From positions 916,124 through 980,123 of the forward strand of contig NZ_LFTY01000002.1 in the NCBI RefSeq assembly GCF_001078595.1: a stretch of 64,000 nt of DNA, read 5' to 3'. The number at the start of each line of letters is the position of its first letter. Position 1 is the first letter of the stretch. Both the position numbers and the translations under genes were made by a program. This stretch comes from Candidatus Rhodobacter oscarellae (GTDB lineage Bacteria; Pseudomonadota; Alphaproteobacteria; Rhodobacterales; Rhodobacteraceae). Shown piece after piece: positions 25,225 through 32,505 of the stretch. Under the pieces are notes generated by a model. That model had not been told where the DNA came from and searched no databases. It saw only the letters and a program-made list of their open reading frames with translations.

Positions 25225-25764
25225 TTACTGTGGTGGGTTGTTGCGGGATTCGCTGGTCAGTCCTTTTTGCACCTGAACGGCTGTGCCGATGGCGGTTGCC
25301 AGAATGGCGTTTCCCCTGCTGCCGAAGTCGGAAAACCGAAGATCCACACCGACAACCATGTCTGCGTTCAGGCGGGCTGCATCATCCCGCAGCCGGTCGA
25401 ACAGTTCTTCCTTGATGTCGCGCATGGCGCTCTGTTGGGTCTTGCTGCGACCGCCTACTAGGTCGCGGACTTCCTGCATCATGTCTTTGATGATGTTCAT
25501 GCCTACAACAGCCTCAGCGGTGACGATGCCAAGCCTTCGCGTGATCGGAATGTCCAAAGCCGCTTCAGTTGTCATCACCATTTTGGAGCGACGTTCTTGG
25601 CGCGTCATCGGTGTGGGGCGCTTCGGTTTTGGCTCTTCCTGCGGCACCCCGGCGGAAAGGCGTTCCTTCATACGTGCGCGTTCTTCCGCGCATGTCTTGC
25701 AGTAACCATTTGAATTTAAGTCGGAAAAGTTAAATTGATTGTAGCAGCCATGGCATGCAGACAT
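25225..25764 (-). CDS. Zinc-ribbon protein with YbjQ/UPF0145-like domain
   Basis: A 179-residue protein. The N-terminus holds a four-cysteine zinc ribbon (CHGCYNQF and CKTCAEE). The C-terminal domain (about 70-170) matches the YbjQ/DUF74 'heavy-metal-binding' family: TTEAALDIPITRRLGIVTAE, GRSKTQQSAMRDIKEELFDR and NADMVVGVDLRFSDFG. YbjQ-like proteins form pentameric rings; the function is unclear. A perfect LexA box lies 20 bases upstream, so it should be induced by DNA damage. An antirepressor or induction role is only an inference. Confidence 0.75.
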   Translation of the reverse strand: MSACHGCYNQFNFSDLNSNGYCKTCAEERARMKERLSAGVPQEEPKPKRPTPMTRQERRSKMVMTTEAALDIPITRRLGIVTAEAVVGMNIIKDMMQEVRDLVGGRSKTQQSAMRDIKEELFDRLRDDAARLNADMVVGVDLRFSDFGSRGNAILATAIGTAVQVQKGLTSESRNNPPQ

Positions 25765-25783
25765 CTGTTTGCCTCTTGCGGTT

Positions 25784-25798
25784 GTTCTGGTAATGTTC
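25784..25798 (-). promoter_or_regulatory. LexA (SOS) box upstream of the YbjQ-like gene
   Basis: GTTCTGGTAATGTTC is a perfect GTTC-N7-GTTC match to the alphaproteobacterial LexA box. It sits between the CI-like gene's stop and the ATG at 25764, 20 bases from that ATG. Confidence 0.68.
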
Positions 25799-25843
25799 TG
25801 TTTATGGTAGATTCTCGTAAAGGTTTCGGCAACACAGCATTAA

Positions 25844-26218
25844 TCAGTCGCCTTTCTGATCGGCAGGCTGCTTTGCTGTCGCTGCATCTTGCGGCGCTAC
25901 CTGATCGGCATCGGCGCGCTGAGAGAGAATTGCAGTTAAGGACGCTTCCAGTATCGCTTGCTCTTGCGGTGTCAGGCGGTCGATCTGTTCCGCAAGCTGG
26001 TCGCGGACCTGCGCAGGGGAAAGCCCCATGAACTCTTCCACGGTAAGCCCGAAGTAGTTGGCGACACGAATTGCGTCATCGACGATCATGTTCTGCGATT
26101 TGCCCTGTTTCAACGCATAGAGGGCGTCACGGTTCACGCCCGACCCGCGCGCGATTTGGGTGACTGTCGCGCCAGTGCGTTTAATGTGTTCCCGAAGTGC
26201 TTCTGCGAATGTTTTCAT
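25844..26218 (-). CDS. CI-like phage repressor (XRE helix-turn-helix)
   Basis: A 124-residue protein with an XRE domain at about residues 5-65 (VTQIARGSGVNRDALYALKQ, VDDAIRVANYFGLTVEEFMG) and a short helical tail. It lacks the S24 peptidase domain of lambda CI, so it cannot cleave itself after RecA activation. The start MKTFAEALREH fits the family. It is transcribed away from the rightward early genes and faces three operators, the place of a lysogeny repressor. Confidence 0.83.
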   Translation of the reverse strand: MKTFAEALREHIKRTGATVTQIARGSGVNRDALYALKQGKSQNMIVDDAIRVANYFGLTVEEFMGLSPAQVRDQLAEQIDRLTPQEQAILEASLTAILSQRADADQVAPQDAATAKQPADQKGD

Positions 26219-26232
26219 GCTGCTGATACTAC

Positions 26233-26298
26233 TTGGGTAGTTTTCCAACGGCCATTGGAAAGGAACCCATTGACTGATTGGGTTTGTTTCCAATAAAT
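26233..26298 (+). promoter_or_regulatory. Rightward early promoter with three operators (pR/OR)
   Basis: Three 16-base sites follow TTGGGTnnnTTTCCAA: 26233-26248 forward, 26255-26270 reverse (one mismatch, ATGGGT), 26278-26293 forward. Their centres are 22 and 23 bases apart, about two helical turns. The promoter TTGACT (26270-26275), 17-base spacer, ATAAAT (26293-26298) overlaps the third site. The layout resembles the lambda right operator. Confidence 0.75.
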
Positions 26299-26304
26299 GG
26301 AGGC

Positions 26305-26520
26305 ATGACCCATGAAACGATCATTAAAGAACTTGAAGACTATTGCCGCGCGACGGGCCTGAAGCCGTCCACGGTCTGTGTTCGGGCGCTGAATGACAGC
26401 CGCTATGTGGCGCGACACCAGCGCCGTTTGGCCGCGCTGAATCGGGATGCGAACAAAATCCGCCAATACATGGCCGACAACCCTGCGCCTGCGGGAACGG
26501 ATCAGGTGGCGGCGGAATGA
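26305..26520 (+). CDS. Small Cro-position protein, probably DNA-binding
   Basis: A 71-residue basic protein (MTHETIIKELEDYCRATGLK...) with a possible helix-turn-helix (TGLKPSTVCVRALNDSRYVA). It occupies the place of cro: first gene of the rightward operon, divergent from the CI-like gene. The expected transcription start falls on or next to its ATG, so the message may be leaderless. No firm family match. Confidence 0.6.
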   Translation: MTHETIIKELEDYCRATGLKPSTVCVRALNDSRYVARHQRRLAALNRDANKIRQYMADNPAPAGTDQVAAE

Positions 26521-26600
26521 TGGTTGGGCTTGATGTCTCATATCCCGATTGTCGGGCGTTGCGCGTGAACGGCAAAGGAAACGAGGTTTCCGATGGCTGA
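26517..26600 (+). CDS. Possible 27-codon overlapping ORF
   Basis: An ATG in the stop of the previous gene opens a frame of 27 codons (MMVGLDVSYPDCRALRVNGK...) that ends inside the start of the next gene. The overlaps on both sides suit translational coupling, but there is no other support. Confidence 0.25.
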   Translation: MMVGLDVSYPDCRALRVNGKGNEVSDG

Positions 26601-27033
26601 TCCGGTAACGCGCGGCATTTTCGATGGCCTTGTTCGCCGCGCTGGCGGCGTCGAAGCGGTCGCGGCGGTTTTGGAGGCCCGCTATGGCGTTGGGTGTAAG
26701 GGCACGGTCAGCAAGATGTGTTCCGGTCAGATTGGCGTCACGGTTGATGCTGCGGTTGCAGTCGAAGACTTTGTCGGGGCCTTCCCGCTGACCAACCGCA
26801 TGTTCGAACGCACGGGCCGTGAAGGCGTTCGCGCGGGGTGCCTGAAGGAACTGGCGGCGCAAAGTACGGTGGCCAGTGGGCAAGCCCATTCGTCGCTGAT
26901 CCGGGCTTTTTCACACCTAAGCCCCGGCGGCGAAAGCCTGACAGCGGAAGAGCGCGCGGAAGTCATCGCGCATATGCGTGCTGCGCGTCAGGTGCTGACC
27001 GACATCATTGATGCGGCGGAGGCGGCGGAATGA
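26593..27033 (+). CDS. Phage early regulator-like protein (CII position)
   Basis: A 146-residue protein. Residues about 5-70 (IFDGLVRRAGGVEAVAAVLE, GCKGTVSKMCSGQIGVTVDA) look like a helix-turn-helix of the phage regulatory CII type, followed by a helical tail. Position is second or third in the rightward operon, where CII-type or replication-control proteins are found. AGGAAACGAGG lies upstream of the ATG. Confidence 0.55.
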   Translation: MADPVTRGIFDGLVRRAGGVEAVAAVLEARYGVGCKGTVSKMCSGQIGVTVDAAVAVEDFVGAFPLTNRMFERTGREGVRAGCLKELAAQSTVASGQAHSSLIRAFSHLSPGGESLTAEERAEVIAHMRAARQVLTDIIDAAEAAE

Positions 27034-27545
27034 TGTCTGACTTCGACCTGCCTCATGTGCGCAACTGGGACGCCCCTGCATTGGATGCTTATGCGGGGGC
27101 CTGTCTGTTTCACCGGGATGCGCGGCTGGCGGATGTGATCAGCCATTGTCGTGGTCGGCTGTCCTATCTGGCCACCCCCTATTCCAAAATTGCCCGCTAT
27201 GACGATGGCGAGTTTGACCCGACCGAGTCACTGGAATGTGCGGTGCGCGCAGCCCGGTGGGCACGGTTATTGGCACTGGAAGGTATCACCGCCGTGTCAC
27301 CGATCATTCAGGCGGTGGAAATGGTGCATGCCGATTTCATCGACCAGCAGCTTGACCCGCTGGATGTGCAGTTCTGGGAAGGCTGGTGCCGCCCGCTTTT
27401 GAACGCATCCGGCACCGTCATCGTGCCGCCGATTTCCGGCTGGGAATACAGCGACGGCATTTGGGTCGAGGTTTGCGAGGCCCTGCGGACGCAGCGGCGC
27501 GTGTTCCTGATCAAGCCCGGCGAAGAATTCGGGGGTGATGAATGA
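27030..27545 (+). CDS. DUF1937 family protein
   Basis: A 171-residue protein whose C-terminal 120 residues match DUF1937: LSYLATPYSKIA, the AARWARLLALEGITAVSPI helix, and GWCRPLLNASGTVIVPPISG...EVCEAL. The fold resembles nucleoside 2-deoxyribosyltransferases, so a role in nucleotide modification is possible but not shown. It overlaps both neighbouring genes by four bases. Confidence 0.75.
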   Translation: MMSDFDLPHVRNWDAPALDAYAGACLFHRDARLADVISHCRGRLSYLATPYSKIARYDDGEFDPTESLECAVRAARWARLLALEGITAVSPIIQAVEMVHADFIDQQLDPLDVQFWEGWCRPLLNASGTVIVPPISGWEYSDGIWVEVCEALRTQRRVFLIKPGEEFGGDE

Positions 27546-27880
27546 ACGCCATGACCGCGACCGCAGAAAGCCAGCGCCGGATCTTCAATCACTTTGCCAA
27601 GCGGCTGGAAGAGCGCTTCGGGGGGGGGCTGGACGCCCTGACCCTGTGGCGCGCTTTGGCCTATGCCTTGGCGGCGGAAGACTGGAAGCTGCTGCGCCCT
27701 GTGGCGCGGGTCAGCCGCAGTGGGCGGCGCATTTTCGTCTGCCGCTTGGCCGATGGCCGCTGGTGTTTCGTTCTGTTCGATTGTCCGCTTGGCTTGCCCA
27801 TCACGGTATTTCGCGAAGGCATGGTCATCACACGCGAAGGCAAGCCTTCCTTGCGATTGGGGGTGCCGCGTGAGTTTTGA
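27542..27880 (+). CDS. Phage hypothetical protein
   Basis: A 112-residue protein (MNAMTATAESQRRIFNHFAK...) with an N-terminal helix (RIFNHFAKRLEERFGGGLDA) and a beta-rich rear that includes GRRIFVCRLADGRWCFVLF. The arrangement is a little like small RelE-type or BrnT-type folds but no motif is diagnostic. An eight-G run lies at 27621-27628. Confidence 0.58.
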   Translation: MNAMTATAESQRRIFNHFAKRLEERFGGGLDALTLWRALAYALAAEDWKLLRPVARVSRSGRRIFVCRLADGRWCFVLFDCPLGLPITVFREGMVITREGKPSLRLGVPREF

Positions 27881-28136
27881 TGACCGCAATGCCAATCAGA
27901 TCATGGAACATGACCTTTGCCCGCGCGCTTGCCGGGCGCTTTGGTGTGCGGTGATCGAAGAGCAGCTGCGCTTGGCCGTGTCGCCACGCATGGCAGATCG
28001 ACCCCATGAGATTGACAGCGCCCGCCGCTGGTTTGGGTCGCGTGATTTCTTCATGGCCTGTGCTTTGGCCGGGCTGGATGGCGCTTGGGTTTTGTGGGGC
28101 GTTCGCCGCCAGTTCCAGATGGCGGGGTTGGTGTGA
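27870..28136 (+). CDS. Small phage protein next to DNA methylase
   Basis: An 88-residue protein beginning at GTG (VSFDDRNANQIMEHDLCPRA). The core CRALWCAVIEEQLRLAV...RRWFGSRDFFMACALAGLD is a recurrent small protein found beside phage methylases in alphaproteobacteria. Function unknown. The start overlaps the previous gene and the stop shares a base with the next ATG (TGATG). Confidence 0.65.
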   Translation: MSFDDRNANQIMEHDLCPRACRALWCAVIEEQLRLAVSPRMADRPHEIDSARRWFGSRDFFMACALAGLDGAWVLWGVRRQFQMAGLV

Positions 28137-29005
28137 TGCAAGATGATCTGAACAGATCAGCGTTGGCCCGGCAGGGTGATGCGCAGCATCAGCCCGAGAG
28201 GGCGGCTATTCAGCGCGACATCACCATTGGCAGCTGCCGCCTGATCTTGGGTGACATGCGTGATGTGCTGCCTGCGTTGGAGTCACGCGCCAAGCTATGC
28301 CTGTCTGACCCGCCCTATCGCATCACGTCTGGCGGCAATAGCACGGGCGAAATGGGCGGCTGTTTCGCCAAGGATGCCTATGACAATTCAGGCGAGTTGT
28401 TCGACATGGTCGAATGGGCCGATATGGCCCCGCTGATCTATGGTGCGCTGGCCGATGATGCGGATGCTATCATCATGACGTCAGATCGGGAAGAGGGTGC
28501 CGCCCGTGCCGCGTTCGATGCGGCAGGCTTTGGCTTCCACCGCCTGCTGGTCTGGGTCAAACTTACGGCCACGCCAAACCGCTGGTATATGCCGAACTGC
28601 GAATTCGGGCTGTATCTCTATAAGGGCCGCGCCCGGCGCATCACCGACTGTTCATCAAGGGCACTGATCCGCTGTCCACAGCAGGATGTGTCGCACCTGT
28701 TTTTGGGTGCAGATGTGCCGCCAGATCAGCGCCGCCCACACGCAACGGAAAAGCCCGTGGCGCTGATGGCGTATTGGATGGGCAATTCGACCGATCCGGG
28801 TGATCTGGTCATCGACCCGTTCATGGGGTCTGGGTCCACCATCGTGGCCGCAGCCCGAACGGGTCGCGCCGCCATCGGGATCGAGAAAGACCCAAAGTGG
28901 TTTGATGTGGCCTGCGCCCGTGTCGCGGAAGCAGCAGAACGCAACCAGATGGAAATGCCCGTCAGCGCGCCTGTGAGCGCCCGGCAGGAGTCTTTGGCGC
29001 TATGA
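28136..29005 (+). CDS. Phage DNA methyltransferase (N6-adenine/N4-cytosine, beta type)
   Basis: A 289-residue SAM-dependent DNA methyltransferase. The catalytic DPPY motif comes early (about residue 60, LSDPPYRITSGG) and the SAM-binding DPFMGSGST late (about residue 229), the order of beta-class enzymes such as CcrM. No restriction enzyme is next to it, so it is probably an orphan that protects phage DNA or alters regulation. The target sequence is unknown. Confidence 0.85.
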   Translation: MQDDLNRSALARQGDAQHQPERAAIQRDITIGSCRLILGDMRDVLPALESRAKLCLSDPPYRITSGGNSTGEMGGCFAKDAYDNSGELFDMVEWADMAPLIYGALADDADAIIMTSDREEGAARAAFDAAGFGFHRLLVWVKLTATPNRWYMPNCEFGLYLYKGRARRITDCSSRALIRCPQQDVSHLFLGADVPPDQRRPHATEKPVALMAYWMGNSTDPGDLVIDPFMGSGSTIVAAARTGRAAIGIEKDPKWFDVACARVAEAAERNQMEMPVSAPVSARQESLAL

Positions 29006-29388
29006 CCCTGCTGCTGCCCACAACTGGAAATGCCGTGGCACGGCATAGTGAGCCGGAAGACTTCCGGTCTTTCGCGCATCAGGAATTGGCGGCGTCCAGC
29101 CCATGGCAGGGCGGGATCTGCTTTAACCCATCCTGCGGGGCAGCATTTGAGCCGCGCCGCAGCTGGCAGATTTACTGCTGCACAGCCTGTGAGCGCGCAG
29201 GCACGGCAGAATTGCGCAAGTGGGGCCACCGCATGGCCTTGTCGGCGCTGATTTGGCGCATGGGCAAATATGAACAACATGACGCGGGCATCCGCGATCT
29301 GACCCGCTCAGCACGGCGGCATGTTAGCCAAGTGCAATCCGCATGGTTGGCAGATCGGCAAGCCCGCGCAGCAGAAAGGGGGCAGTGA
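29002..29388 (+). CDS. Phage zinc-finger-like protein
   Basis: A 128-residue protein with four cysteines arranged as CFNPSCGAAF...CCTACERAG, a likely zinc knuckle, followed by a helical arginine-rich tail. It overlaps the methylase stop by four bases. It could bind nucleic acid, but no family is recognised. Confidence 0.6.
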   Translation: MTLLLPTTGNAVARHSEPEDFRSFAHQELAASSPWQGGICFNPSCGAAFEPRRSWQIYCCTACERAGTAELRKWGHRMALSALIWRMGKYEQHDAGIRDLTRSARRHVSQVQSAWLADRQARAAERGQ

Positions 29389-29702
29389 TGGATGCTGCAG
29401 AGCAACAGGCGATTGAGCGCCTTTACCACGAATTGTCACGGGCGTTTCCGCATCCTTTTGATTGGATGGGGCTGCTTGCAAAACCGCCCTTTTGGCGAAT
29501 TGCGTGGCATGGTCCGCACCGTCGCGTTCGGGCGATCTTCAGTCAATTCGGCTTTGTCTTGGATGGCCATGTTGCGCGCCGGTTCGGGCGTAATCCTGAC
29601 TCGTGGGAAACCTACGGCTTGGACGCTGGTGGCACGATTGTCTGTGACTTGGCCTACGCGCTGGATGATCAGATTGCCGGAAATTGGAGGGATCTACTGT
29701 GA
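29388..29702 (+). CDS. Phage hypothetical protein
   Basis: A 104-residue protein (MDAAEQQAIERLYHELSRAF...) with many aromatics (PFDWMGLLAKPPFWRIAWHG). The start overlaps the stop before it (TGATGG) and its stop overlaps the GTG of the replication-like gene. Function unknown. Confidence 0.6.
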   Translation: MDAAEQQAIERLYHELSRAFPHPFDWMGLLAKPPFWRIAWHGPHRRVRAIFSQFGFVLDGHVARRFGRNPDSWETYGLDAGGTIVCDLAYALDDQIAGNWRDLL

Positions 29703-30319
29703 GTGCTTCAGGTGGTGCCCTTCAGCTTGTCGATGCCGATGACATCGACATCTATCCGATTTCATCTGCAGACCGTTTGGATGCGCACTATTTTCTGCCG
29801 TGGCATCTGAAGCGGTGGCGGGGAAGCGACACGCGAAAGAAAGCCTATAAAGACCCTGAAGTCGGCTTCTACGCGATGGAACTGTTCTTCAAGTGTCAGG
29901 ACGAAACGCCCATCGGCACTTTGCCAACCGATGAATCTGATTTGGCCTTCATGCTGCACATGTCGACTGACAAGTTTCAGAGTCTGTTGAAGCGTGAGTT
30001 GTCGCCGCTTAGGAACTGGTATCTGACTCAATGTGACAACGGTGAAATCCGTTGGGCGCATCCGGTTGTCAGGGACTTTGTTCTTGATGCGCTCAGTGGC
30101 AGTCGGGCGAATGCCGCCAAGAATGCCGATGATCGGATGCGCAAACGGCTGGGCACAATCGTTGGTCACCTGAAGGCCCAGCAAAGCATGGCGCATCTCG
30201 CCCGCAGCGATGACTTGGTCAATGACATAAGCGACTGGATTGCCCAGCACTATCCGGGCGGCAGCGCCACGCTGAGGCGTGTGAAAGAGGCTGTGAATGA
30301 CCTGTCATCACGTCGCTAA
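29699..30319 (+). CDS. DUF1376-like replication-associated protein
   Basis: A 206-residue protein starting at GTG, which has GGAGG eight bases upstream. The first 90 residues (DAHYFLPWHLKRWRGSDTRK, PEVGFYAMELFFKCQDETPI) resemble DUF1376, the N-terminal domain of phage replication initiators, with a helical C-terminus. It lies just before a non-coding stretch with repeated GGAAG/CTTCC motifs, so it could bind there. No helicase or loader gene was found next to it. Confidence 0.6.
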   Translation: MSASGGALQLVDADDIDIYPISSADRLDAHYFLPWHLKRWRGSDTRKKAYKDPEVGFYAMELFFKCQDETPIGTLPTDESDLAFMLHMSTDKFQSLLKRELSPLRNWYLTQCDNGEIRWAHPVVRDFVLDALSGSRANAAKNADDRMRKRLGTIVGHLKAQQSMAHLARSDDLVNDISDWIAQHYPGGSATLRRVKEAVNDLSSRR

Positions 30320-30524
30320 ACCTTCCCCAAACCTTCCGCCGGAAGTTTTGAAAAAAAACGCGGAAGGAATTTGGCTGTTTTGGAAGTTTTCATTTCTTCC
30401 AAAAACCGCGCGGCTGAAAGGAAAAGAGAAGAAATGAAAAGAAAAGACATTACCGGCAGCGCCAAGTTTTGAACGGCTGTGCCTGTGGATAAGTCGGAAT
30501 TGCAGAGAAAAAGGGGGATGGGCA
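30320..30524. other. Repeat-rich non-coding stretch, candidate replication origin
   Basis: This 205-base gap has CCTTCC twice, GGAAG three times (two as GGAAGTTTT) and TTCTTCC, close together in 30324-30403, with A/T-rich segments (GAAAAAAAACG) and purine runs after. It follows the replication-like gene. Such clusters suit protein-binding iterons, but this is not proven. Confidence 0.4.
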
Positions 30525-31106
30525 GTGGAAGGTCAGGAACTGAAAGACGGTAAGGAACGGGTCGGGGTGAACCTGATTGACCCATTGGTCAGCAGGGGCA
30601 TGGTGCGCAAGCGTGGCCAGAAGGTCGAAGATCATCAGAAGATGCTGGACAGTCTGGAAGCGCGTCTGGCCTATATGGCTGCAGATCGGCTGGCAGCATT
30701 GGCTGAAGTTGTCGAGCGCTATGCCGAAGGTCCGAAGAAAAACATTTGGCCTGCTGAAGTGTCGATCACAAACTGGGCGCGGCGGCTGCAAGAACCACCT
30801 GCATCGGAGTCCCGTCTGGTGCGGTCCTATCTGCAATCGGGTGCGGGTGATGCGGCGCTGTCCGGTGGCTATGTGGTTGAACTGTTCTTCTATCTGAAGA
30901 AATACGGCGCGCCGCCCAATGACTATTCCATCATCGGCATCCGCGAACAGGCTGATGACAACAGGCGCAAGCGCGCGCAGGTCGAGCGCGACCGGGAAGA
31001 TGGCCGGGCCAGCCCGCGCGATCTGGCATGGCTTCAGGGCTACATGGACACGCGGCGGCGCTGTCTGGACATCATCAAAGCAAAACAAGAAAGGGCAGCA
31101 GCATGA
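30525..31106 (+). CDS. Phage hypothetical protein
   Basis: A 193-residue mainly helical protein (MEGQELKDGKERVGVNLIDP...) with a strongly charged heptad-like middle (KVEDHQKMLDSLEARLAYMA) and a highly charged rear (DDNRRKRAQVERDREDGRAS). It overlaps the next gene by four bases. No family is recognised. Confidence 0.62.
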   Translation: MEGQELKDGKERVGVNLIDPLVSRGMVRKRGQKVEDHQKMLDSLEARLAYMAADRLAALAEVVERYAEGPKKNIWPAEVSITNWARRLQEPPASESRLVRSYLQSGAGDAALSGGYVVELFFYLKKYGAPPNDYSIIGIREQADDNRRKRAQVERDREDGRASPRDLAWLQGYMDTRRRCLDIIKAKQERAAA

Positions 31107-31876
31107 ACAGGGACCGAATTGCGGCGGCGGTCACGCAGATCGAACGGAAGACAGGCATTGAAGAACACGCGCGGATGGCAGAGGTCCGGGCCATGGGCTT
31201 TGTCCCATCAGAGGTTGGACCGGAAATCCCGATGGCCCCGGCGCGTGGACCTGTGCGGATGCTGGACATGATGGCATCTTATCCGAAAGGCGATGATGAC
31301 TTTGAAATGAAGGCGGCTGGTTTTCTGGGGCGCAAGACGCTGCAGCGGGCTGACAGCTTTGATGTGATGGCGGCAATGGCGGCGCGGCACAAGAGGGCAT
31401 CCCCGTTCAGTCCGGCGCAGGTGGCTATGGGCCGGTTCTATCGGGATCTGGTCGAGAAACACGAAAGCGCGGGTGTGAAGTGTTCATCGCTGGAAAGCCT
31501 GTCACAGCGCAGCGCGGGCAGTGGCAGTGATTTCATGGATGCGGTGTTGCGTGATCGGGAACGCATCGGTGTGCTGCGCAAGCGCATCGGCAGCGGGTCG
31601 GCAATGGTGGTGCGGCGCATCCGACCTTCGGATCGAGAGTCGCGGGCCAGCATCATGGACCGGCGGCTGGTCGACATTGTCTGCATTGAAGACGGCAGCA
31701 TCACAGATGTTTTGCGCGCGCATGGCTGGGTTCGGGAAGGTGAGACTGCACAGGCCAAGCATATCAAGGCGTTGCAGGTTGCATTGCGCGAAGCCCTTGA
31801 CCGGATGATGGGGCCTGTGCGGCGCGGCGGGGCATCTGTGGCGCATTTCGGAACTGGGTGCCTTCCTGTCTTTTAG
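31103..31876 (+). CDS. Phage protein in the late-regulator (Q) position
   Basis: A 257-residue protein (MNRDRIAAAVTQIERKTGIE...) with a mixed helical build and a C-terminal part (SSLESLSQRSAGSGSDFM then RRLVDIVCIEDGSITDVL, RAHGWVREGETAQAKHIKAL) that resembles phage late regulators with a helix-turn-helix. It is the last early gene and lies directly before a promoter-terminator pair, just as lambda Q lies before pR'. An antiterminator role is inferred from this position only. Confidence 0.5.
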   Translation: MNRDRIAAAVTQIERKTGIEEHARMAEVRAMGFVPSEVGPEIPMAPARGPVRMLDMMASYPKGDDDFEMKAAGFLGRKTLQRADSFDVMAAMAARHKRASPFSPAQVAMGRFYRDLVEKHESAGVKCSSLESLSQRSAGSGSDFMDAVLRDRERIGVLRKRIGSGSAMVVRRIRPSDRESRASIMDRRLVDIVCIEDGSITDVLRAHGWVREGETAQAKHIKALQVALREALDRMMGPVRRGGASVAHFGTGCLPVF

Positions 31877-31932
31877 GGAATCAATTAAAGCGCGGATTTT
31901 CACTATAGGATCAGTGGCTTATAAAATAGTTC

Positions 31933-31962
31933 TTGACGCTTAGTACGTCAGCAGCCTACTAA
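31933..31962 (+). promoter_or_regulatory. Candidate late promoter
   Basis: TTGACG (31933-31938) and TACTAA (31957-31962) are 18 bases apart. An inverted repeat TGACG/CGTCA (31934-31950) overlaps the -35. The terminator at 31981-32011 starts about 12 bases after the likely transcript start. Confidence 0.5.
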
Positions 31963-31980
31963 ATGTGCATCATCAACAAG

Positions 31981-32011
31981 AACGCCCGCCAACATCTGGT
32001 CGGGCGTTTTT
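31981..32011 (+). terminator. Terminator just after the late promoter
   Basis: AACGCCCG pairs with CGGGCGTT, extended inside by CCA/TGG, followed by TTTT. It stands between the candidate promoter and the first head gene (HNH), so late genes would need antitermination or read-through. Confidence 0.75.
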
Positions 32012-32045
32012 CGTTTGGTGCTTCCGTCACATCGAAGGATTTGCA

Positions 32046-32444
32046 GTGCCGAAGAAACCCTGCGCACATCCGGGCTGTTCCCGGCTGGTCGATCTTGGGT
32101 CGGCATACTGTGAAGCCCACGCGGCGCAAGACAAGAGGGACAGAGACCGGCCAGCGGACGCAAAGCGGGCCAGTCTTCCCTATCGCAAATGGTATAAGCG
32201 CAAAGCATGGTGCGGCCCGGATGGGCGGCGCGCCCGGCAGCTTGCGGCGGAACCTTTGTGCGCGCTGTGCCCGGAGCATTCAAAGCAGTTGGCCACCATC
32301 GCGGACCATGTTGTCCCGCACAATGGTGATCATGGCTTGTTCTGGTTCGGTGAACTGCAGTCGTTGTGCAAGACCTGCCACGACATCAAGAAGCAGCGGG
32401 CCGAACGGCGCGCAGGTAGGGGGGATCAAAAGTCCACAGCCTGA
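32046..32444 (+). CDS. HNH endonuclease
   Basis: A 132-residue protein from a GTG start that has AAGGA upstream. An N-terminal cysteine/histidine region (CAHPGCSRLVDLGSAYCEAH) is followed by the HNH core: LCALCPE, ADHVVPHNGDHGLF and QSLCKTCHDIK. HNH nucleases beside terminase genes take part in packaging or DNA cutting in HK97-type phages. It is the first gene of the late head module. Confidence 0.85.
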   Translation: MPKKPCAHPGCSRLVDLGSAYCEAHAAQDKRDRDRPADAKRASLPYRKWYKRKAWCGPDGRRARQLAAEPLCALCPEHSKQLATIADHVVPHNGDHGLFWFGELQSLCKTCHDIKKQRAERRAGRGDQKSTA

Positions 32445-32505
32445 GCGCAGGGGACCGGCGGCGGTAATCAGATTTTTGCGCGTGAAAGTTTAAGGGGGGG
32501 GTCTC

